Assembly (NCBI GenBank): GCA_964017235.1
Contig: OZ024930.1
Coordinates: forward strand, 27,222,614 to 27,286,613
Length of the DNA: 64,000 nucleotides
DNA from: Sabellastarte sp. h YS-2021
Lineage: Eukaryota; Annelida; Polychaeta; Sabellida; Sabellidae
Direction of reading: 5' to 3'
Part shown: one piece after another, positions 17,939 to 29,468 of the stretch
Numbering within the stretch: the stretch's first letter is position 1
Layout of the letters: each line of letters begins with the position of its first letter
Translations under genes and position numbers: made by a program
The notes under the pieces: generated by a model
What the model saw: the letters and a program-made list of their open reading frames with translations, nothing else
What the model was told of the DNA's origin: nothing
Databases searched by the model: none

Positions 17939-18057
17939 GGGATGGTTCACGGCAATTAAACTCGTCCGCTGGGGTGTAAGCCAATGGAAGGCCAGTTTAG
18001 TGTCGGCCAATGGGAGCTCACCTTTCATGTCATTGGGCCTATATAAACGGCCTGCGG
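17939..18057 (+). repeat. Terminal repeat A2 of YR copy 1
   Basis: It matches A1 at 1-118 and includes the same TATATAAA (18040-18047). Confidence 0.85.
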
Positions 18058-18151
18058 GGTTAATTTCTGTGCATTATAAGTTGTATGTGAAAGAACTATT
18101 TTAGTCCCCACCCACCCAACCCAAATTAATGGGTATTCTGTATGTTATGGG

Positions 18152-18341
18152 GGTTTTTAGTCGTTTTATGTAACATATTTTATTTGTAACTCTAATGTGT
18201 TAGAATTAATAAAATAGATTGCCCAAGCACATACATTTTATTTTATATGCTATATATATTGTCATGGTCTTACAACACAAATTTCGTGAGACTAGCAGTC
18301 ATGTTAAGTTTCACTTCTCGTGGGCTTACAATAATGACTGT
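18152..18341 (+). repeat. Terminal repeat B2 of YR copy 1
   Basis: It matches B1 and ends the element. Short ORFs in B1 and B2 are repeat artefacts. Confidence 0.85.
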
Positions 18342-21069
18342 GCTAATTTCGGTCAGAGAAAATCAATGAATCTGAACGTGATAACTGACTTCCAGCTGCA
18401 CAGTTGGGTGGGTGGGCGACAGAAAATGTCTTGTCTCGGCTGTATCTCAGAAACTGTAAGGTGTAGAAGGTTGATACGTTGTAGTAACATGGGTTAGGGG
18501 TTTTAGATGTGCAATGTCATAGTGTGTGACCTTAGTCTGACTTTTGACCTTGCCTCTGCCAGAATGTTTCCATAATTGAGACATATTTCTCTTATCACAA
18601 AGACATACAGATTCCTGTAACTGATTATTTTATGTATTTTATCTATTTGTGCTATTTCCAATTATATCTATACTTCAATTACTAAATTTCACAGGTTCGT
18701 AGCGTTTAGTTTATTACTTAATGATTTGATATTGATTTGTCTTTTGATACTTTTTCTTTGTCTTAAGTGTTATTTGTCCTGCACCTTTGTATCACTTACA
18801 TTGTACGTTCTTTATCTAATTGTGTCCAATGCTATTCCCCTGGCTGTGGGGTATGGGTGCCACTGTAATGCTATTTTTTCACTTGCTGAATTTAATTAAG
18901 AGTAATGAAAAGAAAAATAAAATATTATAATAAAACAGCCAAAAAACAAATTGGTAATCATACATCAAACACTCTAATATGTTTTACAATTACAAGACTT
19001 CAAGACACACCACTGTATAACTGACTTGGCCAAAATAGGCTCACAATTTCATCACTGTCATAACTGGGTAACAACCTATATTTGGTGAACTTTAAAAAGT
19101 TGGGGGTTCAGTCAAGTGTAACACTTTTTTTTAAAAAAAGACCCTTGAACTGATCCCAGGGTTTTAATTTCTTTCTACGGTAACCAAGGGTATGGCCCAC
19201 AGTGTACATGAGTTTGAGATTCGGTTGTCTTGCAGTGTAATACAGTGAGTTAAGGTATTAGTTGTTGCGCTGAAAGGTGAGTTAAGGTGAATGGAGGTTG
19301 CTTCTCAGTGACCAACGCTTGTAGTACTTTCATTCTACTGTTATTGATGGTTAAAAAACCGTGTCCAATCAATGGCCATCTGCCTATAGTGTGAACAACT
19401 CGGACAAAATGGGGCAACCTGAGGGAGGGTGGTTCCTCCAAGAGAAAATTTCTAACCACGGGACGACCGCCTGTAGTGTGAAAGGGACATAAGGGAGGTG
19501 GGAGTAATGACTCTCTTCAAAGCTCAAGCCTTTACAATATAATGCTACTCTTTACCTCAAAACTAATAATTGCATTGGGATCTTATAGTCAAGCCAAGTG
19601 GGGTTTATCTCTGGCTCAGTGCTACTCAAAGAGCGTTTTTTGATTTCTTGCAAATATCCACTTCTGGATGCCAAGGTGAGGACCATCTTTCAAGAACACC
19701 TTGTTATAACCTATTAAAATTGCATAAAATATTATTCTTTCTAAATTCTGTTCTTTCATTTTTTCTCTTAGAAAATGGCAGATTTATTCGCAAAATACTA
19801 GGGATAAGAGTACTAATAAGAATTCTACTTAATATGCCAACAATTTTCTTTGCTAGCAGATATTTAAACCATGCTGTAAACATATGTTGTGTTTATTATG
19901 AAAAGTTAATAAAGGAGATAGTTTTTCAATCTTTAGACACAAAGCAGAAAAAATATCGTCCCAATTAGAATATTTTACTGTCCTGTTTGGTAATTAGGCC
20001 TAACTGGAACCCAGTTATTGTTTTCTGTCATTGTTTTTTTTGGGGGGCGAGGGTATTATAATCACATCCATTTGTTTTTGTCTGAAAAATTGTACTTAGG
20101 ATTAGGATCATATGCTCACACAAGGTAGGGGATACGCCTTACTCAGTCATCCACAAAGATGACCTGGCATCTGATCCAGATTGAGACTTGATTGGTATTT
20201 CAGGTAGGTGTAGACACCAAGATAAAACAGAGGTGGAATGCAGTACCTCCTGTGATACCTAGCTACCCACCTCTATCATCAGGTTTGCTGGAAATACAAT
20301 TCCGACACAAACACAGGTTTAGGCACTATAAAGATGCAATAATATTACAGCTCACGAGACTTGACTGAATTTACAGAAACAAACAGGATATCACAAAATT
20401 TACTGGTACGGTAGTAGAAAAACTACAGAAATGATAGGCCATCCTGCAGTAACTCTACTGAGCTTGAAACTGTCTCAGGCAGATGGCAATTTGCAACAGT
20501 TTAAAGCTCCTGTGTGGGTGAACAATGAAAGCAAGGACAACCACAAAATGCAAATGTTTCCGACAGTATGACAGTATAAAAAAGTATGCAAGAAACACCG
20601 ATAAACAGAGATAATATTGTATTATTAATATAATGTATTATGACTGGGCATACGTGGAAACCACTCAAGTCAGGACAGTTGTATGATTTGTACCATTAGA
20701 GTCTTGATTCACAACATTAAAATAGAGTCTTACCTCTTGCCTTTATAATTTGCAAACTAGCGTATATACCAGAGCTGACAAATACCAGAAATTATGAACA
20801 TCCTTCAAGGCAGCCACTGAACAAGGTGGTACCCCCAAGTGTCTCCTGTCCAATTTAACACATACTGAAGGTAATACAATTTAAGAATCCAGTTTCTCAT
20901 ATTGCAGCTCACTAGAGCTTGTGCTTCTACAGATCACTTTTGTTTTGTCTCCAGACTTTGGTGCAATTGACAACACCTGTGGATTCTGCATTTCCCTCTC
21001 TTGCTTCCCAATAGCTAAAAGGACACATGTCATTTTGTTTTTTTTTCCATACATATGTCCTTCTTGCAT
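18342..21069. other. Gene-poor genomic DNA
   Basis: I recognise no gene or known repeat. An ORF at 19570-19968 (132 aa) has no recognisable motif. A possible splice donor (AAGGTGAGG, about 19675) hints at an exon, but this is too weak to call. Confidence 0.4.
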
Positions 21070-21549
21070 CAGACATTCATGAATTGTGGCACAGAGTGAT
21101 GACTATTTGTCTTCTCACTGAAGTTAAGTGGCAATGAGCTATGTTAGTACTTGCATGGGTGACCGTCTCAGTTCGGGACCAGCTGTGCGATGTATCTAAG
21201 TTGGAATTTCTTTCTGTCATGAGACTTTCGTAAATTCTAGTGCACTACTGATGGCTTTGCGCTCACGCTAGGGGATCAAAATGCCTTTTGGCCTTGTTTT
21301 TTTGTCTCTGGACTTTCATCGGCCGTGGCGCAGCTTGATGTGTATTTGTCTGCTTAATGAAGTAAAGCGGCAATGGGCTACACTAGTACTTGGATGGGTG
21401 ACTGTCTGAGTATTAGACCAGCTGTGGGATGTGACTGACTCAAAATTTCTTTATGTCCCCAGACTTTAGTAAATTCTAGTGCACTACTCGTATCTCTGAT
21501 GGCTTTGCGCTCGCACTAGGGGACCAGAACGCCTTTTGGCCTTGTTTAT
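21070..21549 (+). repeat. Tandem pair of 5S rRNA-related repeats (240-bp period)
   Basis: Two units start at 21071 and 21311. Each contains a 5S-like internal-promoter block: TGAAGTTAAGTGGCAATG, TTAGTACTTGCATGGGTGAC in the first and AGTACTTGGATGGGTGACTG in the second, corresponding to box A and box C of 5S rRNA. An unrelated ~110-bp tail follows each (ATTCTAGTGCACTACT, then GGCTTTGCGCTC). The 5S part is too diverged to be a working 5S gene. A 5S-derived SINE or decayed 5S spacer array is likely. Confidence 0.65.
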
Positions 21550-23080
21550 ATCAGCTGTTGGAAACATGCAGCTAGAATACTGTGTGAGCAGCCAGAATAC
21601 ATTACATCAAACTTCCTATTAAGTACTAAGAGTAAGAAACCACATTCAATCCTCAACAACCTCAAGTTTTTAAAAATTCTCAAAAAATCCGTGAAAGATG
21701 TTGCATTGAGGGGACTTGAGAACACCAGATGTTAATGTTACCATATAAATTTAAGAATAAGTATCTATTGATCAGTGATGTAAGCATATTTATGGGTTGC
21801 TGCATTGTTTCTGTTTTCGCCAGCATAAGATCATCCAAAGTCGAAGTTGAAGTTCAGCATCTATTTTGACAGCTGAGATCATTTCAGGGCAGAACTGCAG
21901 AAAACGTGAAGCTGATATAGAAATAATAAATAATGTACCAAATAAGCACTTTCATCGTAAAAATAAGGTGTCTTATATACTCTGAATAGTCTAGAGCAAA
22001 TAGGAAAAATAAACTTATGATCCACTGTGTGATCAGCCAAGCAATGGTGAATAAATTGCTTTATGTACCAGGGTGTAATGGGTTGCAGACACATAATTCT
22101 AAGTAACTGCTTTTTTGTTCAGGGTATCACGGCAAATGAAAGATATTTGATAATGAGATGGAAATTAGTTATTGCTCCATTGGTTTGATACATGAGAAAA
22201 GCTGCAAAACAGTCCCTTAAGATCTATAGATATCTGAAGAAAATCTATTTTCAGTCAATGTAAGTTTCTTATCAAATAATAATTTCGACTAACTTATTTG
22301 ATAAAGGTATAAACGACCGACATCTTTGTTGCTAGTATTTTAAATGAACATTGTTTTTAATTGCTATCAATATGCTTTTGAGAATCATATCACTTGATGC
22401 TATGTCACACTTAAAGTGTGTCTCACTTTAAGGACAGTGTCACAGTGATAAATTCAACAAACCTAATTTGGTCTTTCAGCAAACAGTTTATAGCATCTAT
22501 ATATACTTAATGCGTTAAAGGTTGCTGTACATAAACAGCTTCACCAATTCAAGCCCATTTGATCACGGATGGTAATAGGAACATGGACAAATGAGCGGAG
22601 GGAAATGAAAATTTTGCAAAGTCTATCAAGTCCATTATCGGATCTGATGTCTCGGATATTGCAAATGCAAAAAATTATGTGTCATCTAGTTTAAAAACCT
22701 CACATTGTCTCTAGTCGGGATTAAGTGTGTAAAAGAAACCCCCAGTTGGGGATAATAAATTTTATTATAAATTGAAACTTACTGACCTAAATTTATGTAC
22801 ATTTGTAAGATTAGATACACATATATTCATTACAACAACAATTATAGTTCTTCTTTAACAGTCTAATATCTTATATGTTATATCTTGATTAAATCTGAAT
22901 ATTCATGGGTTTAATGAATATTCATAAATTTGTTAAGGAAAACTGTACATACACAAGAAGTTTGAGGCCACCTTAGGAAGATGCATAGTAAGAGGTAATA
23001 AGTGATATTAAAGATTAGTGGCCTTAGCTCCCGGCTTCGAGAGAGAGAGAGAGTTAAGGTCAGCCTAAAGTATTGATTTA
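21550..23080. other. Gene-poor genomic DNA
   Basis: No gene is recognised. A short (GA)n run lies at about 23040-23053. TTA at 23078-23080 is the left target duplication of the MITE that follows. Confidence 0.45.
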
Positions 23081-23594
23081 AGCCTCTCTTACATCCCATC
23101 GTACGTGCACGTACGTTCTGGTTACAGAGAAAAATCGCCTGATTTGCAAGGGACCCTCAAGGGACACTTACGATTTTAGAACAAAATATCAAGGTCGCAC
23201 AGGCCCTGCAATGAAAATTGGCATGCACATTTTCCCTGCGTGCACGCAAGATATCTACAAACGCATCCATGCCTCAAGGGTAACTTACGAGAGACTTGCG
23301 CATGTGCATTCGCCTTGCAAGTGTTGTAGGTTCTCCCCAATTATTTACATTGTTTAGACATACTGTAAGATACACTCAAGTGTACCTTGCATGTATATAA
23401 ACCCACTGTACGACCTGTAGCTAGTCGCAATTTGTTCTTTGATCTTCTTGAAGTGACACTGTTGTTGGGAGAATACACATTGTTTGCAAGCGCAAATCAC
23501 TGCTACCCCACTACCAGGCTGCGTTCATATTTTTCAACAATATTTGCAGCACACTTACATGTCTATACACGTACGACGGGATGTAAGAGAGGCT
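23081..23594. mobile_element. Harbinger-like MITE, copy 1
   Basis: A 514-bp non-coding element has terminal inverted repeats starting AGCCTCTCTTACATCCC and is flanked by TTA on both sides (23078-23080, 23595-23597). A 3-bp TWA duplication is typical of PIF/Harbinger. Two related copies lie at 45530-46500. Confidence 0.75.
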
Positions 23595-24489
23595 TTAGTG
23601 TTATAGAGATGGAAAAGAAGTTTAAGTTACATTAGTATATTTAAAAAGATTCAGCTGTCAGTTTGGCAGAAGAATTTAAGGGATTTTAATTTCAATGTAT
23701 AAAAGTTGGAAATAAAAGTTAAAAGATGCCAAATTACTAAATTATAGTTTTATGTACTTTTAAAAGTTGGTGCAGTTGGTTTAAATGAGTTTTGAGTCTT
23801 AATCAGGAGTATTAGCAGTTTAGTGTTGATAACCCTGTGGTTTACAATGAAGATTATTGTCCAGAAAATATCAATTTCCCAGCACTAAATCCTTTAGTTT
23901 TATATAGTGAATCAGAATAATATACTAATCAAAATAATATTCAAAATAATAAACTTGTTTCATTTGTACAAATTGAATGGAATAAATAAATTAACAATTA
24001 GCTCTCGATACAGGAAGTAATTATAAAAAATGTACATATAAATTTCATTTTTATGTATCTGCTTATAATTGAAACAAGATCAGAGTTATGTAATGAAATC
24101 ATACACTAATGTATTTGAATTTTGATCAAGTGGAACAATTCACCTATACAAAAAATTCATCAGAAAGCATTGTCGAGTTTTAATGATACAAATTGTCATA
24201 AAAATCGTCTCTTTATTGTTCTTTTTTTCTGAATTTCTGCCATGTCACCTGTCAACGTAATAAAATAAAATTGAATCGCTGTTTGAAAATCATTTTAATT
24301 TGTTTGTGATGTCAGGCATTAATTGTGCATTATTATGATATGACAGTAGTGGTAAAAATATGAATATAGTAATTATCGATTTATAAGCTAAAAGTAGTTA
24401 TTTTTTACCTGGATAAAGACACACGAATATATAATTGGGGGAAATAACTAGATAAAACCATGAACATTATATATTGATTTTTGGTGTTG
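23595..24489. other. AT-rich genomic DNA without recognised genes
   Basis: Nothing is recognised beyond AT-rich unique-looking sequence. Confidence 0.4.
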
Positions 24490-24943
24490 TCCTCCTTCAG
24501 ATTCGATTATCTAATCTAATCTACTGCTTTGCAGGCACAATATCTTCCCCACAAAGGGGAACTCAAGGTCAGTAATCCGGAGTTGTGGGTGTGACCAAGA
24601 GGGAAGGAAACTAAGTTGGGAAACTGGAATTAAAGAGGTGGATTTTGAGGTGTTTCCTGAAAGATGCAACAGAAGGGCTATTTCTTATTTGGAAGGGAAA
24701 AGAGTTCCAAAGAACTGGGGCATAGTGACTGAAATAATTGGAGAAAAGTTTGACTGATTTATGAACCTTACAGTTGAAAGTGGGGGTGTGAAGGAACTTG
24801 AGTTTAGGGGTACTTCGCCTTGTATTCCTGGAAGAGGTGTAGGGATGAATTATACTTAAATATGTATTAATAACAAGACTGATGTGCTGGATCAGCTTCA
24901 GGAAAAATGCTAAATTAGTAATATTTTTCCAACCTGCCAACAA
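24490..24943 (-). mobile_element. CR1/L2-like LINE 3' fragment
   Basis: The - strand encodes HYAPVLWNSFPFQIRN, then FRKHLKIHLF, the usual C-terminus of CR1/L2-type reverse transcriptases (WNxLPxxIR...FKxxLKxxLF). It is followed by a 3' UTR with ACTGCTTTGCAGGCACAATA in the reverse sense and TAATC-type tail repeats at 24497-24520. The same 3' end occurs at 41250-41735 on +. Confidence 0.7.
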
Positions 24944-25229
24944 AGAACTGTTCTTGGTGTCACAACAGTTCAGTGGTCAAGAAAGTTTTTCTAATGTTTA
25001 TTTTTGTACTTTACAGTTGATTTCATATTTCCAAGTCTGGGGCTGGTTTCACGAAGCCTCCTTTGGAAAGGACTTCCTTTAGTAAAGGAAAGTCAGTTTT
25101 ATTCCTTTGGCAAGGCAATCTTAAAATTCAGTTTTACAAGCCTCTTTTAAAGGTTTTCTTTAAATTTAAGGAGGGAGCAAATGTTCTTTAAATTTATTGA
25201 ACATTCCGTGAAGGAGATATTAAATTTAA

Positions 25230-25404
25230 GGTAGATCCTAATGAGCCCCACTTGATACTCCCATATGAGATTCGTGCCTCTCCCTCCATAGCCTCTATCA
25301 GAAAGCAGCTTAAAACCTACCTGTACACCAAAGCATACCAATCTTAGACTGGATCATCCCCTGGCATTTTCTGTGGTGCTTCATCCCTCTTATGTCTCTG
25401 GATA
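25230..25404 (+). mobile_element. LINE C-terminal fragment, insertion site of YR copy 2
   Basis: ILPYEIRASPSIASIRKQLK, then TYLYTKAYQS and a stop, is a LINE RT C-terminus. Its 3' UTR (GCGCCTTAGAGTCC and GATTAAGCACTATAAAAG at 34234-34280) continues on the far side of YR copy 2, so this LINE was the insertion target. Confidence 0.6.
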
Positions 25405-25444
25405 CTGAAATTGGTCAGCTGCTTTTTTGGTTTCATTGCGCCTT
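25405..25444. repeat. 40-bp direct repeat flanking YR copy 2, left
   Basis: It starts CTGAAATTGG, ends GCGCCTT, and is repeated at 34201-34240 with one mismatch. It directly abuts both ends of the element. Confidence 0.85.
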
Positions 25445-25630
25445 GCATTTCAGGTGCCGACCCAGTCAGTGACAATGTGTGGGTTGTTCTTGTTTCTGAT
25501 GATCTAATTATTTCATTGGTTGACCCAATAGTGACCCTAGCAATCCCATAATTTCCCACCATTTGGTGGCCATCTTCAGTTTTAAAAAGCAGTCAAAGAG
25601 AAAACACCTCTTTTATTATGAAACAAAATT
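25445..25630 (+). repeat. Terminal repeat A1 of YR copy 2
   Basis: It matches 31061-31246 and 32642-32827 up to the CACCTCTTTTATTATGAAAC stretch. The gag ORF starts about 310 bp downstream. Confidence 0.85.
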
Positions 25631-25940
25631 TTTATTTCTATTTTATTCGATTTTAGTAACTTTTTGAAACTCTGAAGCTTCAGCTATACACTGAAACCTC
25701 AGAGTTTCAGTGTTTTTCAGAGTTTGTTGTGAAGGATGACCAGATGTTCAACTGGATGCCATATCTGCTGTTCTGATCCGTCAATGTTGATAATTGACAT
25801 ATGCGCTTTTTGCTCTAGGATTAGTCTCTTGGAGCTCAGTTAAAGGGCTGTATTTATTCTTTATTTTCAAATCTGTCATCAAACAATTAAAACCAGCGCA
25901 TATTTCAGTTATCAATCAGTATTGAGTAATTGTTTCAGCC

Positions 25941-26879
25941 ATGCCACGTAAAGTGTTTTCATGCAAGGCTTGTGGTGACACCCATGAACGACCAATAAAC
26001 TCAAAGTGTCAATATGTCAAAGATGTGGACAGTATTGATCAAGATAGTGACAATAATAGCGACCAAATGGACATAAACAGGCAGATATTGGATGAGCTCA
26101 AACAACTGAGTGGACGGATTGCAAAAGTTGAAGAAAGAGTGGACAATAATGACAAAGTTCAAATATCTTCCCCTAAGTCTGTGGCCAGTAGTGCTATGAC
26201 GGTGTCGCAGAGTGACGGTGACCTGACGTTTCCATCACTGAAGGGGTTCAGGCAGTCCAGACAACTCCAGACGCAGGTGGATCAGAGGCTACAGGAGTTA
26301 CAGGCGATCAACCTCCAAGGCAAGTTTAAGTCTCAGCGTGGGGGTGTAAATGAAACTGTGTGGTGTAAACGGGAAGTACCCTGGCCCCAAAACTCAATTC
26401 TCTCAGGTTCAAATAAAGCACGTACGTCATATGACAGTTTGTCCATGTCCCAATGGGTATCTGGGTTCAGTACCATTATTAGGGAAGAATCCAATGTTGA
26501 AACAAAGAACCTCATGTTAGAATACCTCGCAGATGTGATGGAGGATTCTCATGATTTTGGGTGGCAATCAGCAAAAGGTGCACACGCAGTGTTGCTATGT
26601 AAAATGGAGGAAAATAAAGTAAATTGGGATGATACAGCCAAAATTGACCACATTCGTCGTGTCCATGCTCAAAAAATTCACTCAGATACCAGAAAGAAAT
26701 CTGTTAGCAAAGATAAACCTATCCCATGTCGTTTTTATCAGAAGGGTACATGCGGACAAAGCCAGGATCATGAGAATAATGGTCAGAAATACTTGCATGT
26801 CTGTTCATCGTGTTTCTCAGCTGGTAAATCTCATGCTCACCCCCAGAAAGAATGTAAGCGGCGTACAAAAAACGACTAG
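25941..26879 (+). CDS. Gag-like protein (ORF1) of YR copy 2
   Basis: An intact 312-aa ORF. The N-terminus has a Cys/His finger (FSCKACGDTHERP...C), then a coiled-coil-like segment (ILDELKQLSGRIAKVEERVD). A basic/conserved block follows (GKFKSQRGG, then VWCKREVPWPQNSILSG, MSQWVSGFSTIIREES, DFGWQSAKGAHAVLLCKM). The C-terminus has a CCCH-type cluster (CRFYQKGTCGQSQDHE, YLHVCSSC, HPQKEC). Homologous ORFs occur at 54286-53338 (-), 36350-36990 and 40735-39740 (-). By analogy with DIRS/Ngaro ORF1 it probably packages element RNA; no direct evidence here. Confidence 0.75.
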   Translation: MPRKVFSCKACGDTHERPINSKCQYVKDVDSIDQDSDNNSDQMDINRQILDELKQLSGRIAKVEERVDNNDKVQISSPKSVASSAMTVSQSDGDLTFPSLKGFRQSRQLQTQVDQRLQELQAINLQGKFKSQRGGVNETVWCKREVPWPQNSILSGSNKARTSYDSLSMSQWVSGFSTIIREESNVETKNLMLEYLADVMEDSHDFGWQSAKGAHAVLLCKMEENKVNWDDTAKIDHIRRVHAQKIHSDTRKKSVSKDKPIPCRFYQKGTCGQSQDHENNGQKYLHVCSSCFSAGKSHAHPQKECKRRTKND

Positions 26880-26890
26880 GGTACTGCCAA

Positions 26891-27445
26891 GTGGCAGTGC
26901 AAAATGTGAATGAAATCAAAAATTGTAAAAAATACAAATCTAGATTCATATATTCTAACACTGAATATTGTGGCACTAGTGTGAATTGGAAACACGATTG
27001 GTATAAATTTGCAAAAAAATCTTATGCTGACATGGCAAATAAAAGTGTAAACAAAACGGATTCAGTTCAGGTTGACAATTATCCCTGTACAGTGAGTGAA
27101 AAAGGTCATAATTGTATGAGTAGAATGAGTTCGGGTTCGTGCGCAGTTGCCAAACTGGTAAACACAAAGCAGAGACACAGTCTGGCTGGTACTAATCACG
27201 AACCCAATGACATTTACTGCAAAAGCAAAGTACAAGAAGGTTCAGGCATTGTTAATGCATGTAAAAATGTAAACTTTGATCGCAAAAGCAAAGTTCATTA
27301 TGTTACAAATGGCCATGTAGGTCAGTCTGACAAAAACCCGTGTGTTGATGGTTTAATGTCATTGACAATTGATCAATTAGCTCCTGTAGCAACACATAAT
27401 AGGTTTTGGCCATTGTCTGATCAATTGAATGTCAAACCCCAATAA
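26891..27445 (+). CDS. Pol N-terminal ORF of YR copy 2
   Basis: This 184-aa ORF overlaps no domain I know. It corresponds in position and in WKHDWYKFAKKSYADM to WKATWYHYSNVSYADI at the start of pol in copy 3 (53332). It is rich in Asn, Ser, Cys and Lys. It is in the same frame as the RT start at 27566 but is separated from it by several stops, so in an intact element it was probably the variable N-terminal extension of pol. Confidence 0.45.
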   Translation: MAVQNVNEIKNCKKYKSRFIYSNTEYCGTSVNWKHDWYKFAKKSYADMANKSVNKTDSVQVDNYPCTVSEKGHNCMSRMSSGSCAVAKLVNTKQRHSLAGTNHEPNDIYCKSKVQEGSGIVNACKNVNFDRKSKVHYVTNGHVGQSDKNPCVDGLMSLTIDQLAPVATHNRFWPLSDQLNVKPQ

Positions 27446-27565
27446 GTAGTAATACATGGGTCTAAAAACGAAGAAAAGTTAAGTAAAAATAAAAATCCAA
27501 AACACAGTATTCATTAACACGCGGGTCACACTGAGACGAGTGATGGTGACAACGTTCACAGTGAC

Positions 27566-29397
27566 ATGGTAGGTAACCAGTCACAGCACATCTCAAAGAA
27601 TGCACCTGCGTCGCACGTCGTTGACTCTCGACGTAGTGGAAATGCTGTAGTGTTGCAAGACAAATATGACCTGGCTTTGAAGTTTAAAGCTAAACACAGA
27701 GACAAATTAGAAAAAGCAAAAAATTCCACTAGTTTTCAGCAGTGGGATAACCAAACAGTAGGTAAATTTGGTTATATACCAATTTCTGATCAAATTATTG
27801 CTGCATATGAATACATGAAAAAGTCAAAACTACAGGAAAATCAAATTTCTTGGATGCTCAGATTAGAATACCCTCACAGTTGAATGTGACTAATTGGGAA
27901 AAAAATCTGAAAAATTACTGGGACAAGCAATTACTCCAATTAATTTGTTATGGGTTTCCCCTCAGTTTTGATAGCAGTACTTATCTATTAGCTTCTGAAG
28001 TTAATCACAGTTCGGCCAGAGAGTTTCCTGAAGACATAAAAAAGTATTTGCAGGAAGAAAGAGACTTTAATGCTATATTGGGTCCATTTAAGGAACCTCC
28101 CTATTTCTTACTCGCGAAAAGCCTGAAGTAACTAACCGTAGAGTAATTGTAGACCTCAGTTACCCTCATGGGGCTTCGGTTAACTCTGGGGTGGATCCTG
28201 ACATGTATCTGGGGTCGGAATTTCTTTTAACCTTGCCCTCTATAGATTATATTACCAATAAAGTCCTGGAATTAGGTAAAGACTCTTTAATTTATAAGAT
28301 TGACATCTCAAGAGCATTTCGCCACATAAAAATTGACCCTAGGGATTATAACTTACTAGGTTTGAAGTTCGATTCTTATTATATCGATACTTGTCTCCCA
28401 TTCGGGTTTAGACATGGTTCTGCGATCTTCCAGAGGGTCAGCGATGCTATAAGGTACATGATGCTCCACAAGGGCTATCATGTGACAAACTATATAGACG
28501 ATATCATTGGTCAAGCCACTTTGTCCCAAGCAGAGGCTGCATTTGACACCCTTTATGACCTCCTGGGTGAGTTAGGCTTGGATATCAGCGAGAAAAAGCT
28601 AGTTCGCCTCTCTACCAAGGCTTCGTGTCTAGCCGTCGTAATTAATACTCAAGACTTTACAGTATCAGTTCCTGAAGATAAGCTCGATCAAATACGAGAT
28701 TGCTGTGTCAGTTGGCAGAATAGAATGCGCTGCACCAAGCGAGATCTGCAATCTCTCCTAGGCAAGCTCCTCTATGTAACCAAATGCGTTAGATCTTCAA
28801 GACCTTTTCTTAACCGAATGTTAGAACTACTGAGAAAGGCAGATAAACAAGTTAAAATTGTCTTAACTGATGAGTTCAAAAGGGATTTGCACTGGTTTGT
28901 CCAATTCCTCCCTAGATTTAATGGGGTAGCTTTCTTTTCACATGATAAGGTTCACAGCCATATTGAGTTAGATGCCTCCCTGTGTCTGTGACAATGAGGT
29001 TTACTCCATACCTATTGACCTTGGCTTTCAGGACCTTGGTATAGTTCATTTAGAAATGCTAAATATCCTGGTAGCTCTAAGAGTTTGGGGTCATAGATGG
29101 CAAGGCAAAAGAATTATCATACATTGTGACAACCAAGCAGTAGTTATCCTATTAAATTCAGGAAAGACAAAAGACACCACTTTAGCAGCCATCACAAGAA
29201 ATATAGCCATGCTAATTGCTATAAATGATATCAATCTTAACACTATTCACATCCCAGGCAAGCTAAACACAGTGGCTGATGCACTTTCAAGATTACCTGC
29301 AAATCCCCAATTTGCTGTTCAGCTTAATCAACTAATACCATTTCATAAATGGCTCACCCCTCCATCTGAAGTTCTCAATATAGACTGGTCTATTTAA
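27566..29397 (+). pseudogene. Reverse transcriptase/RNase H of YR copy 2, frameshifted
   Basis: Four frames in order: 27566-27883, 27850-28131, 28191-28991 and 28972-29397. Visible RT landmarks are ILGPFKEPP, YKIDISRAFRHIKID with the first catalytic Asp, CLPFGFRHGSAIFQR and NYIDDIIG. RNase H shows IELDASL, LEMLN, CDNQAVVIL and NTVADALSRL. Frameshifts lie near 27865, 28130 and 28980. The layout matches the continuous 655-aa ORF of copy 3. Each catalytic motif survives, but the gene does not. Confidence 0.85.
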
Positions 29398-29468
29398 AAA
29401 TTTCAGGTAGTTCCAACCCTCATCTCCAAGCTCTCACCAAGAATGCGTCTACTAGGCTTCACAGTGCT

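Larger units (their letters stand above)
1..18341 (+). mobile_element. YR retrotransposon copy 1 (Ngaro-like), split by a Polinton
   Basis: The order A1, RT/RNase H remnant, tyrosine recombinase, B1, A2, B2 matches the split direct repeats of Ngaro-type YR retrotransposons. A1 (1-118) recurs as A2 (17939-18057), and B1 (17709-17898) recurs as B2 (18152-18341). The left end may lie outside the window. The coding part is broken: most of the RT core is deleted around 820-840, the recombinase has stops, and the RNase H frame is split at 1095/16474 by the Polinton. The element is older than the Polinton it hosts. Confidence 0.75.

Noticed and set aside
17776-18497. Two similar ORFs starting MPKHIH
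   Set aside because: They are translations of repeats B1 and B2 of the YR retrotransposon.
19570-19968. 132-aa host gene
   Set aside because: No domain, low-complexity hydrophobic composition, only a weak splice-donor hint.
21070-21200. Functional 5S rRNA gene
   Set aside because: Too diverged from 5S and joined to a repeated non-5S tail.
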